DNA of 64,000 bases, taken from contig CAWDKQ010000018.1 of the NCBI GenBank assembly GCA_963802915.1, positions 62,001-126,000 on the forward strand, given 5' to 3'. Numbering within the stretch: position 1 is the stretch's first letter; every line of letters begins with the position of its first letter. Source of the stretch: JAICMB01 sp963802915. Its GTDB lineage: Bacteria; Acidobacteriota; Terriglobia; Bryobacterales; Bryobacteraceae. Shown here piece after piece: positions 8,247 to 17,441 of this stretch. The translations under genes and the position numbers were made by a program. The notes under the pieces are model-generated. The model was not told the DNA's origin and did no database searches. It worked only from the letters and a program-made list of their open reading frames with translations.

Positions 8247-10973
8247 TTATTCGCGGCGAAGAGCCTGGACGGGGTCGAGCGCGGAGGCTCGGCGGGCCGG
8301 CAGAAAGGCGGCGGCCAGCGCGCAGGCGGTGAGCAACAGCGTTGCTCCGGCCAGGACTGCGGGATCGAATTCGCCCACTTGATACAGTCGGGACCGCAAG
8401 AGGCGGCCGAAGGCCAGCGCGATCGGAAGACCGAGGAGCGCGCCTACGACAACTTGAAGCGCGGCCCGGCGAATCACCATAGCGAGCACGTCGGTTTGCG
8501 CGGCTCCGAAGGCCATGCGAATGCCGATCTCTCCCGTTCGCTGCACTACTGAATAGGCGGTCACGCCGTAAAGTCCCACGCAGGCCAGGATGAGCGCAAG
8601 CACGGCGAATAGCAGAGTCAGATTGGAAACAAGGCGCTCACGATTGAAGTTGAGGGCGAGCTGATCCTCGAAGGTCCGAATGTTCAGGACTGTCATGTCG
8701 GGATTGATCTCGGCCAGGGTGCGGCGAACCAGATCTCCCAGGCCAGCCTGGTTGCCGGCAACGCGAAGCTCGATATCGCTGATGTAGTTCGAGCGAGCTG
8801 CTCCGTTCTCTTTCCATTCTTCCTTCGACATTTGCAGCAAGGGCAGGAAGAACATCTGGTGCGGAGGCTGGTCGGCATCAATGTACTTCGCGTCGTGGAC
8901 CACTCCTACGAGTTCATACTGAGGATCTATCGGGTCCCCACTCCAGCCGAAGTGCTTGCCGATGGGATCGGTATTGCCGAAGAATTTTCGGACGAAGGTC
9001 TCGTTGACGACGGCCACTCTACGCGATGAGGGGGTGTCCTGTTCGGTAATGGCGCGTCCACGCAAGATCGGAGTGCCGATGGTTTCGAAATAGCGCGGAG
9101 ATACGCGGTCCCACGATGAGTAGTCGGGATTGTCTTCGCGCGCCGCGGGACGGCCTTCGACGACAATCGGGCCCTCCCAATTGTCTTGTTCCATGGGACT
9201 GTACAACGAGAAGCTCACGTCGAGGACGCCCGGAAGGGCGGCCAAGCGATCGTGGATCTGACGATAGACGTATCCAATTTTCTCGGGAGTGTAACCGGTC
9301 AATCCTGGATTGACCTTCACCATCAATCGGCCGTTCGTCTGGAAGCCGAATTCCTGGTGCTCGAGAGCGAGCAGGCTGCGAGTGAGCAAACCGGCCGAGG
9401 CCAGGAGGGCCAGCGCGAGCGCCATCTGAAAGACCACCAGGAGGCGTCTTGGCAGACCGGAACGGTCGGTGGATCGGCTCGCGCCACGGAGCGCTTCGGC
9501 GGGGTCGGAACGGCTGCCGATCCAGGCCGGGACGGCGCCGCAGAGAATAGCGGTCAGCAGTGAAGCGAGAAGCGCGAACGCAAGAACGGGCGCGGACGGC
9601 GTCGCGTCGATGGGAACGTAGCGGGCTCCGTGGAATGCCATCAGCAGAATGGCGCGCGTGCCGGCGTAGGCAACGGCAATTCCCGCAAGTCCTCCGAGAA
9701 ACGCGAGAAGAATGCTCTCCGTCAGCGCCTGAGCGAGGAGGCGAGCGCGTCCCGCGCCGATGGCCGCGCGAACCGAGTTCTGAACACGGCTGGCCGCGGA
9801 TCGCGCAAGAAGCAGATTTGCGATGTTCGCGCACGCAATCAGAAGCAGCAGTCCCGATGCGGCCATGAGCAGACGCAAGCCTTCGCGGTAGTTGGCTCGC
9901 ATACCGCCGAGCCCATTGCCCGCCGGCGTGAGCCGGATGAATTGCTGCGCAATGTGCTTGCGATCTTCGGACGTGATCTGACTGCCGAGCAGGGCGGCAA
10001 TGAAGCGCCGCATTTGCCCGTTCAGCTTCGGTTCCAGGGAACGGGGCAGCACACCGGTTCGGAGGCGGCCCATGATGTAGAGTACGGAATCATCGTCGTG
10101 AGGAAGCAGCGAGTTCGTGCCGAGGAGCAGCGGCTCGGTATTCAAGGGCGCCCAGAGATCGGGCGGATCGGATTGCAATCGGGTGCCGAAAAAGCCTTGC
10201 GGCGCAATCCCAGCGATGGTGAAGGCCTTGCCGTCGATCAGGAGCGTGGACCCGACCAAAGAAGGATCCATGTTATAGCGATCGCGCCAGGCTCGAAAGC
10301 TCATCACGGCGGCTGGCGGCGCACCGGGCACGTCATCGCGCGGTGAGAACAAGCGGCCGGAGAATGGCTGGATGCCTAGCATCTCGAAATAATTCCCGGA
10401 GACAAACTCGCCGTTGATCGGCGTCGGAGGCGCGGAATTACCGGGACGGCGGATGCTCCAGGAAAACTCGTTGGCCATGAAGGCCGCCATCGTTTCAAAT
10501 TCGGGCGAATTATCGCGAAACTGTTTGTAGAGCGCGTAAGGAAAGATGCTGACGTTATCCTGATAGCCGCCGATGACGCAACATTGCAGCGTCTCTCCGA
10601 GGCGATAGAGCTGTTGCGGATTCGAAACAGGAAGAGGACGGAACAGGACCGCGTCGATGAGGCTGAAGATCGCGGTGTTCGCGCCGATGCCCAATGCCAG
10701 AGTGAGTACGGCGACGGCTGCAAATCCTTTGTTGTGGCGCAACTGCCGGGCGGCGTAGCGCACGTCTTGACGAAGATGATCGAGCCACATCCAGCGGCTG
10801 GATTCATAGAACCGTTCGTTCGCGCCTAGAAGATTGCCGAAAGTGCGGCGCGCTGCAGCGGCTGCTTCGGCTTCGCTGAGACCCTCCCCGCGAAGCCGGT
10901 CCGCTTCGGCTGCGAGGTGCGCCTGGATTTCATTCGAGAAATCGTCGGTCGTGCGTTTGCGCCAACCGAGCAT
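8247..10973 (-). CDS. ADOP family MacB/FtsX-like permease
   Basis: The product has 908 residues and is intact. An N-terminal acidobacterial segment (about 1-75, containing EIQAHLAAEADRLRGEGLSE and ARRTFGN) precedes the first membrane helix (LALGIGANTAIFSLID), a MacB-like periplasmic domain, an FtsX helix bundle (LLIACANIANLLLARSA), a second periplasmic domain and a second FtsX bundle ending RASALDPVQALRRE. Such duplicated permeases usually lack an adjacent ATPase gene, as here. By analogy with MacB it may move a molecule across the envelope by mechanotransmission; cargo and ATPase are unknown. It follows PadR by only three bases. Confidence 0.93.
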   Translation of the reverse strand: MLGWRKRTTDDFSNEIQAHLAAEADRLRGEGLSEAEAAAAARRTFGNLLGANERFYESSRWMWLDHLRQDVRYAARQLRHNKGFAAVAVLTLALGIGANTAIFSLIDAVLFRPLPVSNPQQLYRLGETLQCCVIGGYQDNVSIFPYALYKQFRDNSPEFETMAAFMANEFSWSIRRPGNSAPPTPINGEFVSGNYFEMLGIQPFSGRLFSPRDDVPGAPPAAVMSFRAWRDRYNMDPSLVGSTLLIDGKAFTIAGIAPQGFFGTRLQSDPPDLWAPLNTEPLLLGTNSLLPHDDDSVLYIMGRLRTGVLPRSLEPKLNGQMRRFIAALLGSQITSEDRKHIAQQFIRLTPAGNGLGGMRANYREGLRLLMAASGLLLLIACANIANLLLARSAASRVQNSVRAAIGAGRARLLAQALTESILLAFLGGLAGIAVAYAGTRAILLMAFHGARYVPIDATPSAPVLAFALLASLLTAILCGAVPAWIGSRSDPAEALRGASRSTDRSGLPRRLLVVFQMALALALLASAGLLTRSLLALEHQEFGFQTNGRLMVKVNPGLTGYTPEKIGYVYRQIHDRLAALPGVLDVSFSLYSPMEQDNWEGPIVVEGRPAAREDNPDYSSWDRVSPRYFETIGTPILRGRAITEQDTPSSRRVAVVNETFVRKFFGNTDPIGKHFGWSGDPIDPQYELVGVVHDAKYIDADQPPHQMFFLPLLQMSKEEWKENGAARSNYISDIELRVAGNQAGLGDLVRRTLAEINPDMTVLNIRTFEDQLALNFNRERLVSNLTLLFAVLALILACVGLYGVTAYSVVQRTGEIGIRMAFGAAQTDVLAMVIRRAALQVVVGALLGLPIALAFGRLLRSRLYQVGEFDPAVLAGATLLLTACALAAAFLPARRASALDPVQALRRE

Positions 10974-10976
10974 AAC

Positions 10977-11333
10977 TTAACCCTCCATTGGTTCGGGACC
11001 GAGCACGCGTCCGATCGCCGCGACCAGTTTGCGCCACTGGCTGGTCTCCGCCAGAAGCTGCTTTTGGCCGGCTTTGGTGAGCGTATAGAAGCGCGCTTTG
11101 CGGTTGTTGTCAGAAGTGCCCCATTTCGCCGCGATCCAACGCTTCGCTTCGAGGCGCTGGAGCGCGGGATAGAGTGCGCCGTGATCGACGATGAGCACTT
11201 CTTCGGAAGTTTCCTGGATGGCTCGCGCGATTCCCTGGCCGTGCTGTGGACCGAGCACCAGGGTGCGCAGGATGAGCAGATCGAGAGTGCCCTGGAGGAG
11301 GGCGACGCGCTCTTTTTCTTCTCGGGTTGACAT
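10977..11333 (-). CDS. PadR family transcriptional regulator
   Basis: The product has 118 residues. It is a PadR winged helix with LLQGTLDLLILRTL at the N-terminus, the HGALYPALQRLEAKRWI recognition region, and the wing KARFYTLTKAGQKQL. PadR proteins are dimeric repressors that often respond to small toxic molecules and control adjacent transporter genes. Pairing with an ADOP permease is the usual acidobacterial arrangement. Its own start codon lies inside one of two near-identical operators (11324-11340 and 11357-11373), which strongly suggests autoregulation of the whole unit. The predicted mRNA leader is only a few bases, so translation may be leaderless. Confidence 0.93.
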   Translation of the reverse strand: MSTREEKERVALLQGTLDLLILRTLVLGPQHGQGIARAIQETSEEVLIVDHGALYPALQRLEAKRWIAAKWGTSDNNRKARFYTLTKAGQKQLLAETSQWRKLVAAIGRVLGPEPMEG

Positions 11334-11375
11334 CTGACCCGAGCATACGCTCGTTTGGGTTAGATGTCAACCCAA
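11321..11375 (-). promoter_or_regulatory. PadR promoter with two inverted operators
   Basis: On the minus strand TTGACA (11370-11365) and TATGCT (11347-11342) are spaced by 17 bases, a good sigma-70 promoter. Site A, GGGTTAGATGTCAACCC on the plus strand (11357-11373), covers the -35 and sits within longer TTGGGTT/AACCCAA arms. Site B, GGGTCAGATGTCAACCC on the minus strand (11340-11324), covers the PadR start codon and sits within CTCGGGT/ACCCGAG arms. The sites match at 16 of 17 bases. This is seen directly; PadR binding is inferred. Confidence 0.8.
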
Positions 11376-11383
11376 GAGCTGGC

Positions 11384-13069
11384 CTATTCGAAAATGGCGG
11401 ATTGCCAGGGTTGAAGGCGGAGCTTCCCGGTCGAGAGTTCCGTTCCCGGCACATTCGAAATGAGGGTGCGTTTCAGAGTTATATCTGCCGGCAGTTTAAA
11501 ATCGACCGGGTCGTTTGAAAAGTTCAATACCACTACAACGCGGCCGGAGGCGTCGGAGCGCACGTAGGAATAGACATGCGGGTGCGTGCCGGATATATCT
11601 TTGTAGGAGCCGAATACGAGCACGCTTTTCGATCCGCGGAGCCGGATCATTTCGCGGTAGAACGACAACACGGAGTCGCCCCGGCCGCTTTCCGCCTGGA
11701 CGTTGACCTTGGTGTAATTGGGATTCACAGCCAGCCACGGCTTGGCCGATTTCGTAAAGCCGGAATTGCGAGTTCCGTCCCATTGCATTGGCGTGCGGTT
11801 GTTATCGCGGCTGGTGAGCGCGTTGTTCGAGAGATATTCCGCCGCCGAAACCTTGCCGGTCTCGACCAAATCCTTCCAAAGGTTGCGGACGCCGATGTCG
11901 TCGTACTGCGTGACATTCGTGAACGGGAAATTGCTCATGCCGATTTCCTCGCCCTGGTAGATGAGCGGCGTGCCGCGCAAGGACAGCAGCATGGTGGCAA
12001 GAAGCTTTGCGGAGCGATCCTGAAATTCGGGGCGATCGGAACCGAATCTTGAAACGGAGCGCGCGAAGTCGTGATCTTCGAGAAAGACGACCGGCCAGAC
12101 GTGAGGGTCATCAGCGAAGCTGTTTTCGCGGTTAAATTCTTTGAGCTTTTCCAAGCTCCAGGGCAGTTTGCGCCACCCCTCCGTGATATCGAGGAGCAGA
12201 AAATCGAATACGAAAGCCGAACTTAATTCTTTATTGCGATCGTCGGTGGCTCTGACGATCTCCTCGCGCGTCATGCCCCAGCCTTCGCCCACGAAGTAGA
12301 GGTCGGGATAGCGGCTCGTGGAGGCGCGCATTTCTTTCAGATACTCGTCAAGGCGCTTGCCGGAGGTGCGTAGATCGTTGCCGTCGTCCTTCAATTCTTC
12401 GGGCGTCATATTGCGGAACGGGAGGGGCTTCGAAATCTCGCCGACGCAATCGAACCGGAATCCGCTCACTCCTTTGCCGGCCCAGAAGTTCAACACGGCA
12501 TAGAGCTCCTTGCGAACTTTGGGATTCTCCCAGTTCAGATCGGGCTGCTTGATCGCGTAATGATGCAGGTAGTATTGACCGGTGGTCTTGTCGAACTCCC
12601 ATCCGGAGCCGCCGAAGAAGGAAGGCCAATTGTTTGGCGGCCCTCCGTTGACGGGATCTCTCCAAAAATAGAAGTCGCGATACGGATTCGTTCGCGACGA
12701 TCGGCTCTGTTTGAACCACTCGTGTTCGTCGCTGGAGTGATTGAATACCATGTCGAGGATGACGCGAATGTTCTGGCGTTTGGCCTCGGCCATGAACTGC
12801 TCAAAGTCTTCCATGGTGCCGAAGTCCGGGTGGATGCGGCGATAGTCGCGCACGTCATAACCGTTGTCGGCATTCGGCGAATCGAAACAGGCGGTGATCC
12901 AAACAGCGTCGACGCCAAGGCTGTTCAGATATCCGAGGCGGGAGGTCATGCCCGGAAAATCGCCGATGCCGTCGCCGTTCGAATCCTGGAACGAGCGTGG
13001 ATAAATCTGATAGATGATGGCGGTTTTCCACCACGGCTCGCGCGCATCCACGCTGGCATCCACCAACAT
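11384..13069 (-). CDS. GH13 alpha-glucosidase / oligo-1,6-glucosidase type enzyme
   Basis: From the ATG at 13069 the product has 561 residues. GH13 regions are clear: YQIYPRSFQDSNGDGIGD, DMVFNH (106-111), GFRFD with nucleophile D207, acid/base E262 in VGEGWG, and EDHD (331-334), where D replaces the usual N of NHD. A C-terminal beta-domain follows. The pattern fits enzymes that release glucose from short alpha-glucans; exact linkage specificity is uncertain. The frame stays open upstream with a Tat-like TRRTFSK, and a GGGAGG sits seven bases before an in-frame ATC at 13120, so the true start may be 17 codons earlier and the enzyme exported. Confidence 0.92.
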   Translation of the reverse strand: MLVDASVDAREPWWKTAIIYQIYPRSFQDSNGDGIGDFPGMTSRLGYLNSLGVDAVWITACFDSPNADNGYDVRDYRRIHPDFGTMEDFEQFMAEAKRQNIRVILDMVFNHSSDEHEWFKQSRSSRTNPYRDFYFWRDPVNGGPPNNWPSFFGGSGWEFDKTTGQYYLHHYAIKQPDLNWENPKVRKELYAVLNFWAGKGVSGFRFDCVGEISKPLPFRNMTPEELKDDGNDLRTSGKRLDEYLKEMRASTSRYPDLYFVGEGWGMTREEIVRATDDRNKELSSAFVFDFLLLDITEGWRKLPWSLEKLKEFNRENSFADDPHVWPVVFLEDHDFARSVSRFGSDRPEFQDRSAKLLATMLLSLRGTPLIYQGEEIGMSNFPFTNVTQYDDIGVRNLWKDLVETGKVSAAEYLSNNALTSRDNNRTPMQWDGTRNSGFTKSAKPWLAVNPNYTKVNVQAESGRGDSVLSFYREMIRLRGSKSVLVFGSYKDISGTHPHVYSYVRSDASGRVVVVLNFSNDPVDFKLPADITLKRTLISNVPGTELSTGKLRLQPWQSAIFE

Positions 13070-13227
13070 CGCACCGGTGGATGCACACAGGTATTTGGAG
13101 AACGTGCGACGGGTAAGGATAACAGTACCTCCCTTGTTTTAAAGCTGATCGTAGCATTCGGGGATGAAGGGCAGGAGGTAGATTAATTCGTGGGGTTTCG
13201 AAGTGGCTTTGTTCGAGCACTACCTCA

Positions 13228-13674
13228 CTACGGGCGGCGAACGGACACGGGTCGAGGACGATTGATGGCGCGATCGAGACTGAACTTCCCGGCGCCGTTG
13301 AGAACGAGCAAAACTGCTATGGAGAGATAGAGCCAAGCCATTTCGCCGCTGTGGGGCCCGGAGAAACTGAATTTGTGGACCAATGTCAACGCCACAGTCA
13401 GATTGATGACCACGATTAATGCCGCCAGGCGCGTGCCCAGACCAAGGATGATGAGTAGCGAGCAGATGGCGTCCGAGAACAGTGCGAATGCAAGGCTGGG
13501 AACCGGACCGATATGCAGCGGGTCCGGGAAGTGCGTTGCCATTGTTGAGAAGCCAGTCAGCTTCTCCAGGCCGTGCTTCAAAAACAAGCTGCCGCCGGCC
13601 ATGAGGCGAAGGATCAGGAGTGCGATGTCCAGTTGGGGCGGCGCGAAATAGATGGCTTTCAGTTTTTGTATCAT
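13228..13674 (-). CDS. DoxX family membrane protein
   Basis: The product has 148 residues with four predicted membrane helices (about 16-34, 60-80, 84-103, 112-130). The early LILRLMAGGSLFLKHGLEKLTGF is the DoxX signature, with G and H near the first helix end. DoxX-type proteins are small inner-membrane proteins, some tied to quinone or thiol redox chemistry; the reaction of this one is unknown. It is divergent from the GNAT gene at 13721 with only about 46 bases between starts, and about 160 bases separate its stop from the glucosidase start. Confidence 0.85.
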   Translation of the reverse strand: MIQKLKAIYFAPPQLDIALLILRLMAGGSLFLKHGLEKLTGFSTMATHFPDPLHIGPVPSLAFALFSDAICSLLIILGLGTRLAALIVVINLTVALTLVHKFSFSGPHSGEMAWLYLSIAVLLVLNGAGKFSLDRAINRPRPVSVRRP

Positions 13675-13720
13675 CTTTTGGGTCGGTCGAGGCGGCTCGG
13701 GTCAGCTTAACATAGATTGT

Positions 13721-14182
13721 TTGATTTACAGACGAGGCGAGAAGGCCGATATTCCAGGGATGGCTCGACTACGGGCCGATGAATGGGGTACGCAAGATTA
13801 TTGGAAGGCGCGGGTCGCGGCATATCTTGATGGCGAGCTGCATCCGCAGAAGGCGCTCGCACCGCGCGTGAGTTACGTCGCGGTCGATGGCGATGTTGTG
13901 GTGGGGTTTATCGCGGGTCACCTCACGCGGCGTTATGCGTGCGACGGGGAACTGGAGTGGATCAATGTCATTCCGGAATATCGCGGCAAGAGCGTGGCGG
14001 GTGAGTTGATCGGTTTACTGGCGGGGTGGTTTGCGGAGCGGGACGCACTTAAAGTTTGCGTGAATGTCGCGCCGGAGAATACGACGGCGGTGCGCTTCTA
14101 TATGCGCCATAGAGCGGAGCGGCTCAATGAGCACTGGCTGATTTGGAAAGATATCCGCGTCGTATTGAATCAGAAGGTGTAG
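13721..14182 (+). CDS. GNAT family N-acetyltransferase
   Basis: The GNAT fold begins at IYRRGEKADIPGMARLRADEW and contains the acetyl-CoA site WINVIPEYRGKSVAGELIGLL, with an R-G-K turn in the usual Q/RxxGxG/A position, then APENTTAVRFYMRHRAE. The open frame extends left to 13652 into the DoxX start, but those residues do not look like protein, so I choose the TTG at 13721, which places the fold at the N-terminus; an ATG at 13760 would cut it. The substrate is unknown. The 3' end overlaps the convergent beta-barrel gene by 13 bases. Confidence 0.8.
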   Translation: MIYRRGEKADIPGMARLRADEWGTQDYWKARVAAYLDGELHPQKALAPRVSYVAVDGDVVVGFIAGHLTRRYACDGELEWINVIPEYRGKSVAGELIGLLAGWFAERDALKVCVNVAPENTTAVRFYMRHRAERLNEHWLIWKDIRVVLNQKV

Positions 14183-14796
14183 CTGAGGCCAACCAGCGGA
14201 GTGAACTGCTCGAAGATTCCGCGGGCGGTGTTGTGCGGCGCGGGGACGATCTGCTGCCTGGGGAATGTCGTCAGATAATCTCGGAATTCAGCCCGCAGAA
14301 GCATGTGCGGACGCAGCATATAGGTCACGCCTCCCCCCACGCTGAAGACGACTTTCCACACGTCGTTTGTGGTTAAGCTGGCGATCTGCGGAATGGGTTG
14401 CGGATATGGAGCGGGTCCGGCAATGACATAATCCTTGCCGCCGGTTCCTCCCGCGAGAAATGGCCGGAAACGATGGTCGCGCGGCTTGAAGTGAAACAAC
14501 ATCTCGAGTGTCAGGGCGTGAGACTGGCCCTGAATGTCGACTTTGACTCCGGGCGCCTGGAGGTAGGGATGGCCGTCGTGATAAAGATACGAAAATTGCA
14601 CGGAAACGTAGTTCGAAAATTCGTCGCCCAGGTCGATTCCTGCCGCGAAGCGGTTGCGAATACCAGCCTGAGCGGTTCCCGCGCTGGAGTAGATGGTGCC
14701 GTCGCGGTAGAAGCCGTAGCCGAAGTCCGCGCCGACTTGATACTGCTGCTGTCCGAAGGCGGTAACGGTGAAAACGATTCCAATTAAGTACTTCAT
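14170..14796 (-). CDS. Small outer-membrane beta-barrel protein
   Basis: The product has 208 residues: a signal peptide ending near FGQQQ, alternating amphipathic strands throughout (for example YVSVQFSYLYH and MLFHFKPR), and a terminal aromatic in VGLSYTF, the hallmark recognised by the BAM machinery. It resembles OmpA/OmpW-like eight-stranded barrels in length. The ATG overlaps the stop of the TonB receptor by ATGA, so both are made together, and it may be an accessory barrel of that receptor. No specific function can be named. Confidence 0.8.
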   Translation of the reverse strand: MKYLIGIVFTVTAFGQQQYQVGADFGYGFYRDGTIYSSAGTAQAGIRNRFAAGIDLGDEFSNYVSVQFSYLYHDGHPYLQAPGVKVDIQGQSHALTLEMLFHFKPRDHRFRPFLAGGTGGKDYVIAGPAPYPQPIPQIASLTTNDVWKVVFSVGGGVTYMLRPHMLLRAEFRDYLTTFPRQQIVPAPHNTARGIFEQFTPLVGLSYTF

Positions 14797-17276
14797 TTTG
14801 GTCCGGTTTTCTCGAAGAAACGAATTCTTACTACAAAATGGCGGCCTTCTTGTCCTAGAAATGTCAGGTATTGCGGAGAGCCGATGATGTTGTATACGGC
14901 GGTAGGATTTCTCTGATTCGTAATATTATTGACTCCGCCACGGAGCGCGAAGCGGTAATGGTGGATGGTAAGGATGCGCTCGACGGTGATGTTCAAATCG
15001 AAATTGAAGGGGTAACGGTAGGAGTCGACGCCGCCGACAACCACGCCGGTTTGTTGCACGGCGGAAAATGGGAAGCCGTTGCGGGCGTCGGCGAGCGCGG
15101 CAATCGACCAGTTCTTCCAGGGAAGCGGAAGGTAAGCCCAGGCGAGGATGCGGTTGGGAGTATCCCACGGCATCGGAACGAGCGACGGAACGATTTGCAG
15201 CGGAACTAACGTGTTCGCGTCGAGAACGGCATTCGATTGAGCACGGGAATGAGTGTAGGAGGCCGTCCACTCATGCTGGCCGGAAAATGTTTGATGCACG
15301 GAGACGCTGATGGAGTCGAAATTGTCGCGGCGGAGGTTGGAGAGTTGAAAGACACCGGCGGTCGCAGCGGAGGGTAAAGGTAGCAGGATGGGCGGGGCGT
15401 TGGGCTCGAGCGTGTTGACGAAATCGAATCCGTCCGTGCCGCGGCGCCGCAGATAGCTGACGCTGGCGTTGAGATGCGTGGTGATTTCGCGATCGATCGC
15501 CGCGCTCCAGTTCGTGGCTTTCGGCAGCTTCAAGTTTGGACCGAGAGTGAACGTGCTGGGCGTCGGCGGACTGACGGGAACGCCATTCGTATATGTTGTG
15601 GTGAGCGCGGCCTGATCGAGCACGCGGCCGAACGGGTCCAGTGGAACCGCGTCGCGAGTGATGGAATAACCGCCGCTCACGCGGGTGTGGGACTCGCCCA
15701 GCGGGGCCCAGGAGAAGGCGACGCGCGGGGACCATCCGTAATCGTGCACGAGTTGATCCCAATCCTGACGGAATCCTGCGTTGATCTGGAAACTCTTCGA
15801 GAGGCGCCAGGTGTCGAGCAGCCAGGCATCCGCTTCTTTATCGTGGACGCCAAAGAGTCCGGAGCCGGCGAAAGAGGTTTGTGACAGGAGCTGGCCGGAA
15901 ATTCCGAGCACTTCGTACGAGGTGCGATGAAAATCGCCGTTGTAGCGCAGCAGGTCGCCGTCGGCGCCGGCTTCAATCTGATGCGTGCCGAGGAATGTGA
16001 AGCGCGGGGCGTATCCATGGACTAAAAATTGATCGCGGGCGGCGGAATCGGTGGAGGTGACGAAGTAATTTCCGCTGCGGCCTTGCGGCGAGAACACGTA
16101 CGGGCTATTTCCCTGGGGCGCCTGGCTGTCCGAGAATTCATTGTGCGCGTATCCGAACTCGAGCAAGACGCGGCCGATGTAAATTTGATCCTTTAAGCTT
16201 CCAAAGTATTCGCGCGAGTGCACGGTTTGCGTGGTGGAGACGGGATCGAGCGGGCTCAGGCCGTAATGATTCTGATTGTCGACGTTGATGAGGAAGTCGG
16301 CGTAAAGAATATTCTTCGGCGAGAGGTTCACTTGCGAGTGCAGGAGATTGCTGCCGGCCCAACCGGTGTGAGTGTCCTGGCCGGGGGGAAGACTGGTGAC
16401 GAGCGCATTGGTGAACTCGGACTCGACGGTATCGGAAAACCAGGCGCGCCCGCGAACGATGGGGCCGGAAACTCCAATTCGTGGATACCAATCGCCGATG
16501 CGGACTCCCTGTTGGATGTGAATGCCGGGAATGAAATCGGTTGCCGTGTAGTGAAAGGCGTCGGTGCCGTTTTCGGTTCGGATAGCGAGCACGCCGGCGG
16601 TGCCTTTGCCGTATTCGGGCGAATAGCGGCCCGAAGAAAAATCGAGCGATCGAACCGCTTCGGGTGCGAGAGTGCTTTCGAACTGGCCTGAAATCGGATT
16701 GGTGAGATTGAAGCCGTTCAGCAAGTACAGCATTTGGTTTTGAGACGAGCCGTTGAAGTGCGGGCCGCCGGTTTGATCGAGGACGACGCCGTTCATGAGT
16801 TCGAGGGTATTCATCAGACTGTGGCTGTTGGGATAGGGGACGTCGAGGATCTCAGTGCCGGTGAGGTGTTCTTCACTGCTGGTTTGCGCGATGTCGACGT
16901 GCGAGGGCTGCTCATTGACGTCGACGGATTGAAAGACCTCGTGAACGTTGTTGATGACCAGCGTCAGCTCGAGAGCGGTGTCGATGTGGACGGGGCGGTT
17001 CTTGAGTTCGTAGTACCCTTCGCGCTGAACATCGACGAGGTAATCGCCGGGAGCGGGGAGGTTGAGTTTGAAGATGCCGGCGGGATCGGTTAGGGCCTGC
17101 CAGCGGTCTATGGAAGAAGGCGTGGCGGGCCGCACGGAGATCCGCGCACCAGCGACGGGTGCATCGTTTTCATCCGTGACACGGCCGCGCAGATCGGGAT
17201 CGGAGGCTTGGGCGGGGACGCTGCAAAAAGTAACTACGGTTAGGATACTGGCCCAAGCCAGCTTTTCCAGAAGCAC
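14793..17276 (-). CDS. TonB-dependent receptor with carboxypeptidase-regulatory N-terminus
   Basis: The product has 827 residues. A signal peptide (to about residue 24) is followed by a carboxypeptidase-regulatory-like domain (DLRGRVTDENDAPVAGARI), a plug domain (about 110-240, with LMNTLELMNGVVLDQTGG), and a long beta-barrel. These outer-membrane proteins import large substrates using energy from TonB. It is shorter than the Oar-like receptor at 26459-29884. No SusD-type partner is near; the coupled downstream gene is a small barrel. The ligand is unknown. Confidence 0.9.
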   Translation of the reverse strand: MLLEKLAWASILTVVTFCSVPAQASDPDLRGRVTDENDAPVAGARISVRPATPSSIDRWQALTDPAGIFKLNLPAPGDYLVDVQREGYYELKNRPVHIDTALELTLVINNVHEVFQSVDVNEQPSHVDIAQTSSEEHLTGTEILDVPYPNSHSLMNTLELMNGVVLDQTGGPHFNGSSQNQMLYLLNGFNLTNPISGQFESTLAPEAVRSLDFSSGRYSPEYGKGTAGVLAIRTENGTDAFHYTATDFIPGIHIQQGVRIGDWYPRIGVSGPIVRGRAWFSDTVESEFTNALVTSLPPGQDTHTGWAGSNLLHSQVNLSPKNILYADFLINVDNQNHYGLSPLDPVSTTQTVHSREYFGSLKDQIYIGRVLLEFGYAHNEFSDSQAPQGNSPYVFSPQGRSGNYFVTSTDSAARDQFLVHGYAPRFTFLGTHQIEAGADGDLLRYNGDFHRTSYEVLGISGQLLSQTSFAGSGLFGVHDKEADAWLLDTWRLSKSFQINAGFRQDWDQLVHDYGWSPRVAFSWAPLGESHTRVSGGYSITRDAVPLDPFGRVLDQAALTTTYTNGVPVSPPTPSTFTLGPNLKLPKATNWSAAIDREITTHLNASVSYLRRRGTDGFDFVNTLEPNAPPILLPLPSAATAGVFQLSNLRRDNFDSISVSVHQTFSGQHEWTASYTHSRAQSNAVLDANTLVPLQIVPSLVPMPWDTPNRILAWAYLPLPWKNWSIAALADARNGFPFSAVQQTGVVVGGVDSYRYPFNFDLNITVERILTIHHYRFALRGGVNNITNQRNPTAVYNIIGSPQYLTFLGQEGRHFVVRIRFFEKTGPK

Positions 17277-17441
17277 AACGAATCCTGAGAGTTATTATAC
17301 TTGCGGACGTCGAGAAGACCACCTCCAACGCTTTTACTGCGTTGAGGGCTTTTCGGAGTTCTTATCGAAATGGCACGGCGTAGGTCCCAAGCCGAGGATC
17401 GTCTCAAGAGTTTAGGATACTAGATCACCTCGCGATTCGGG

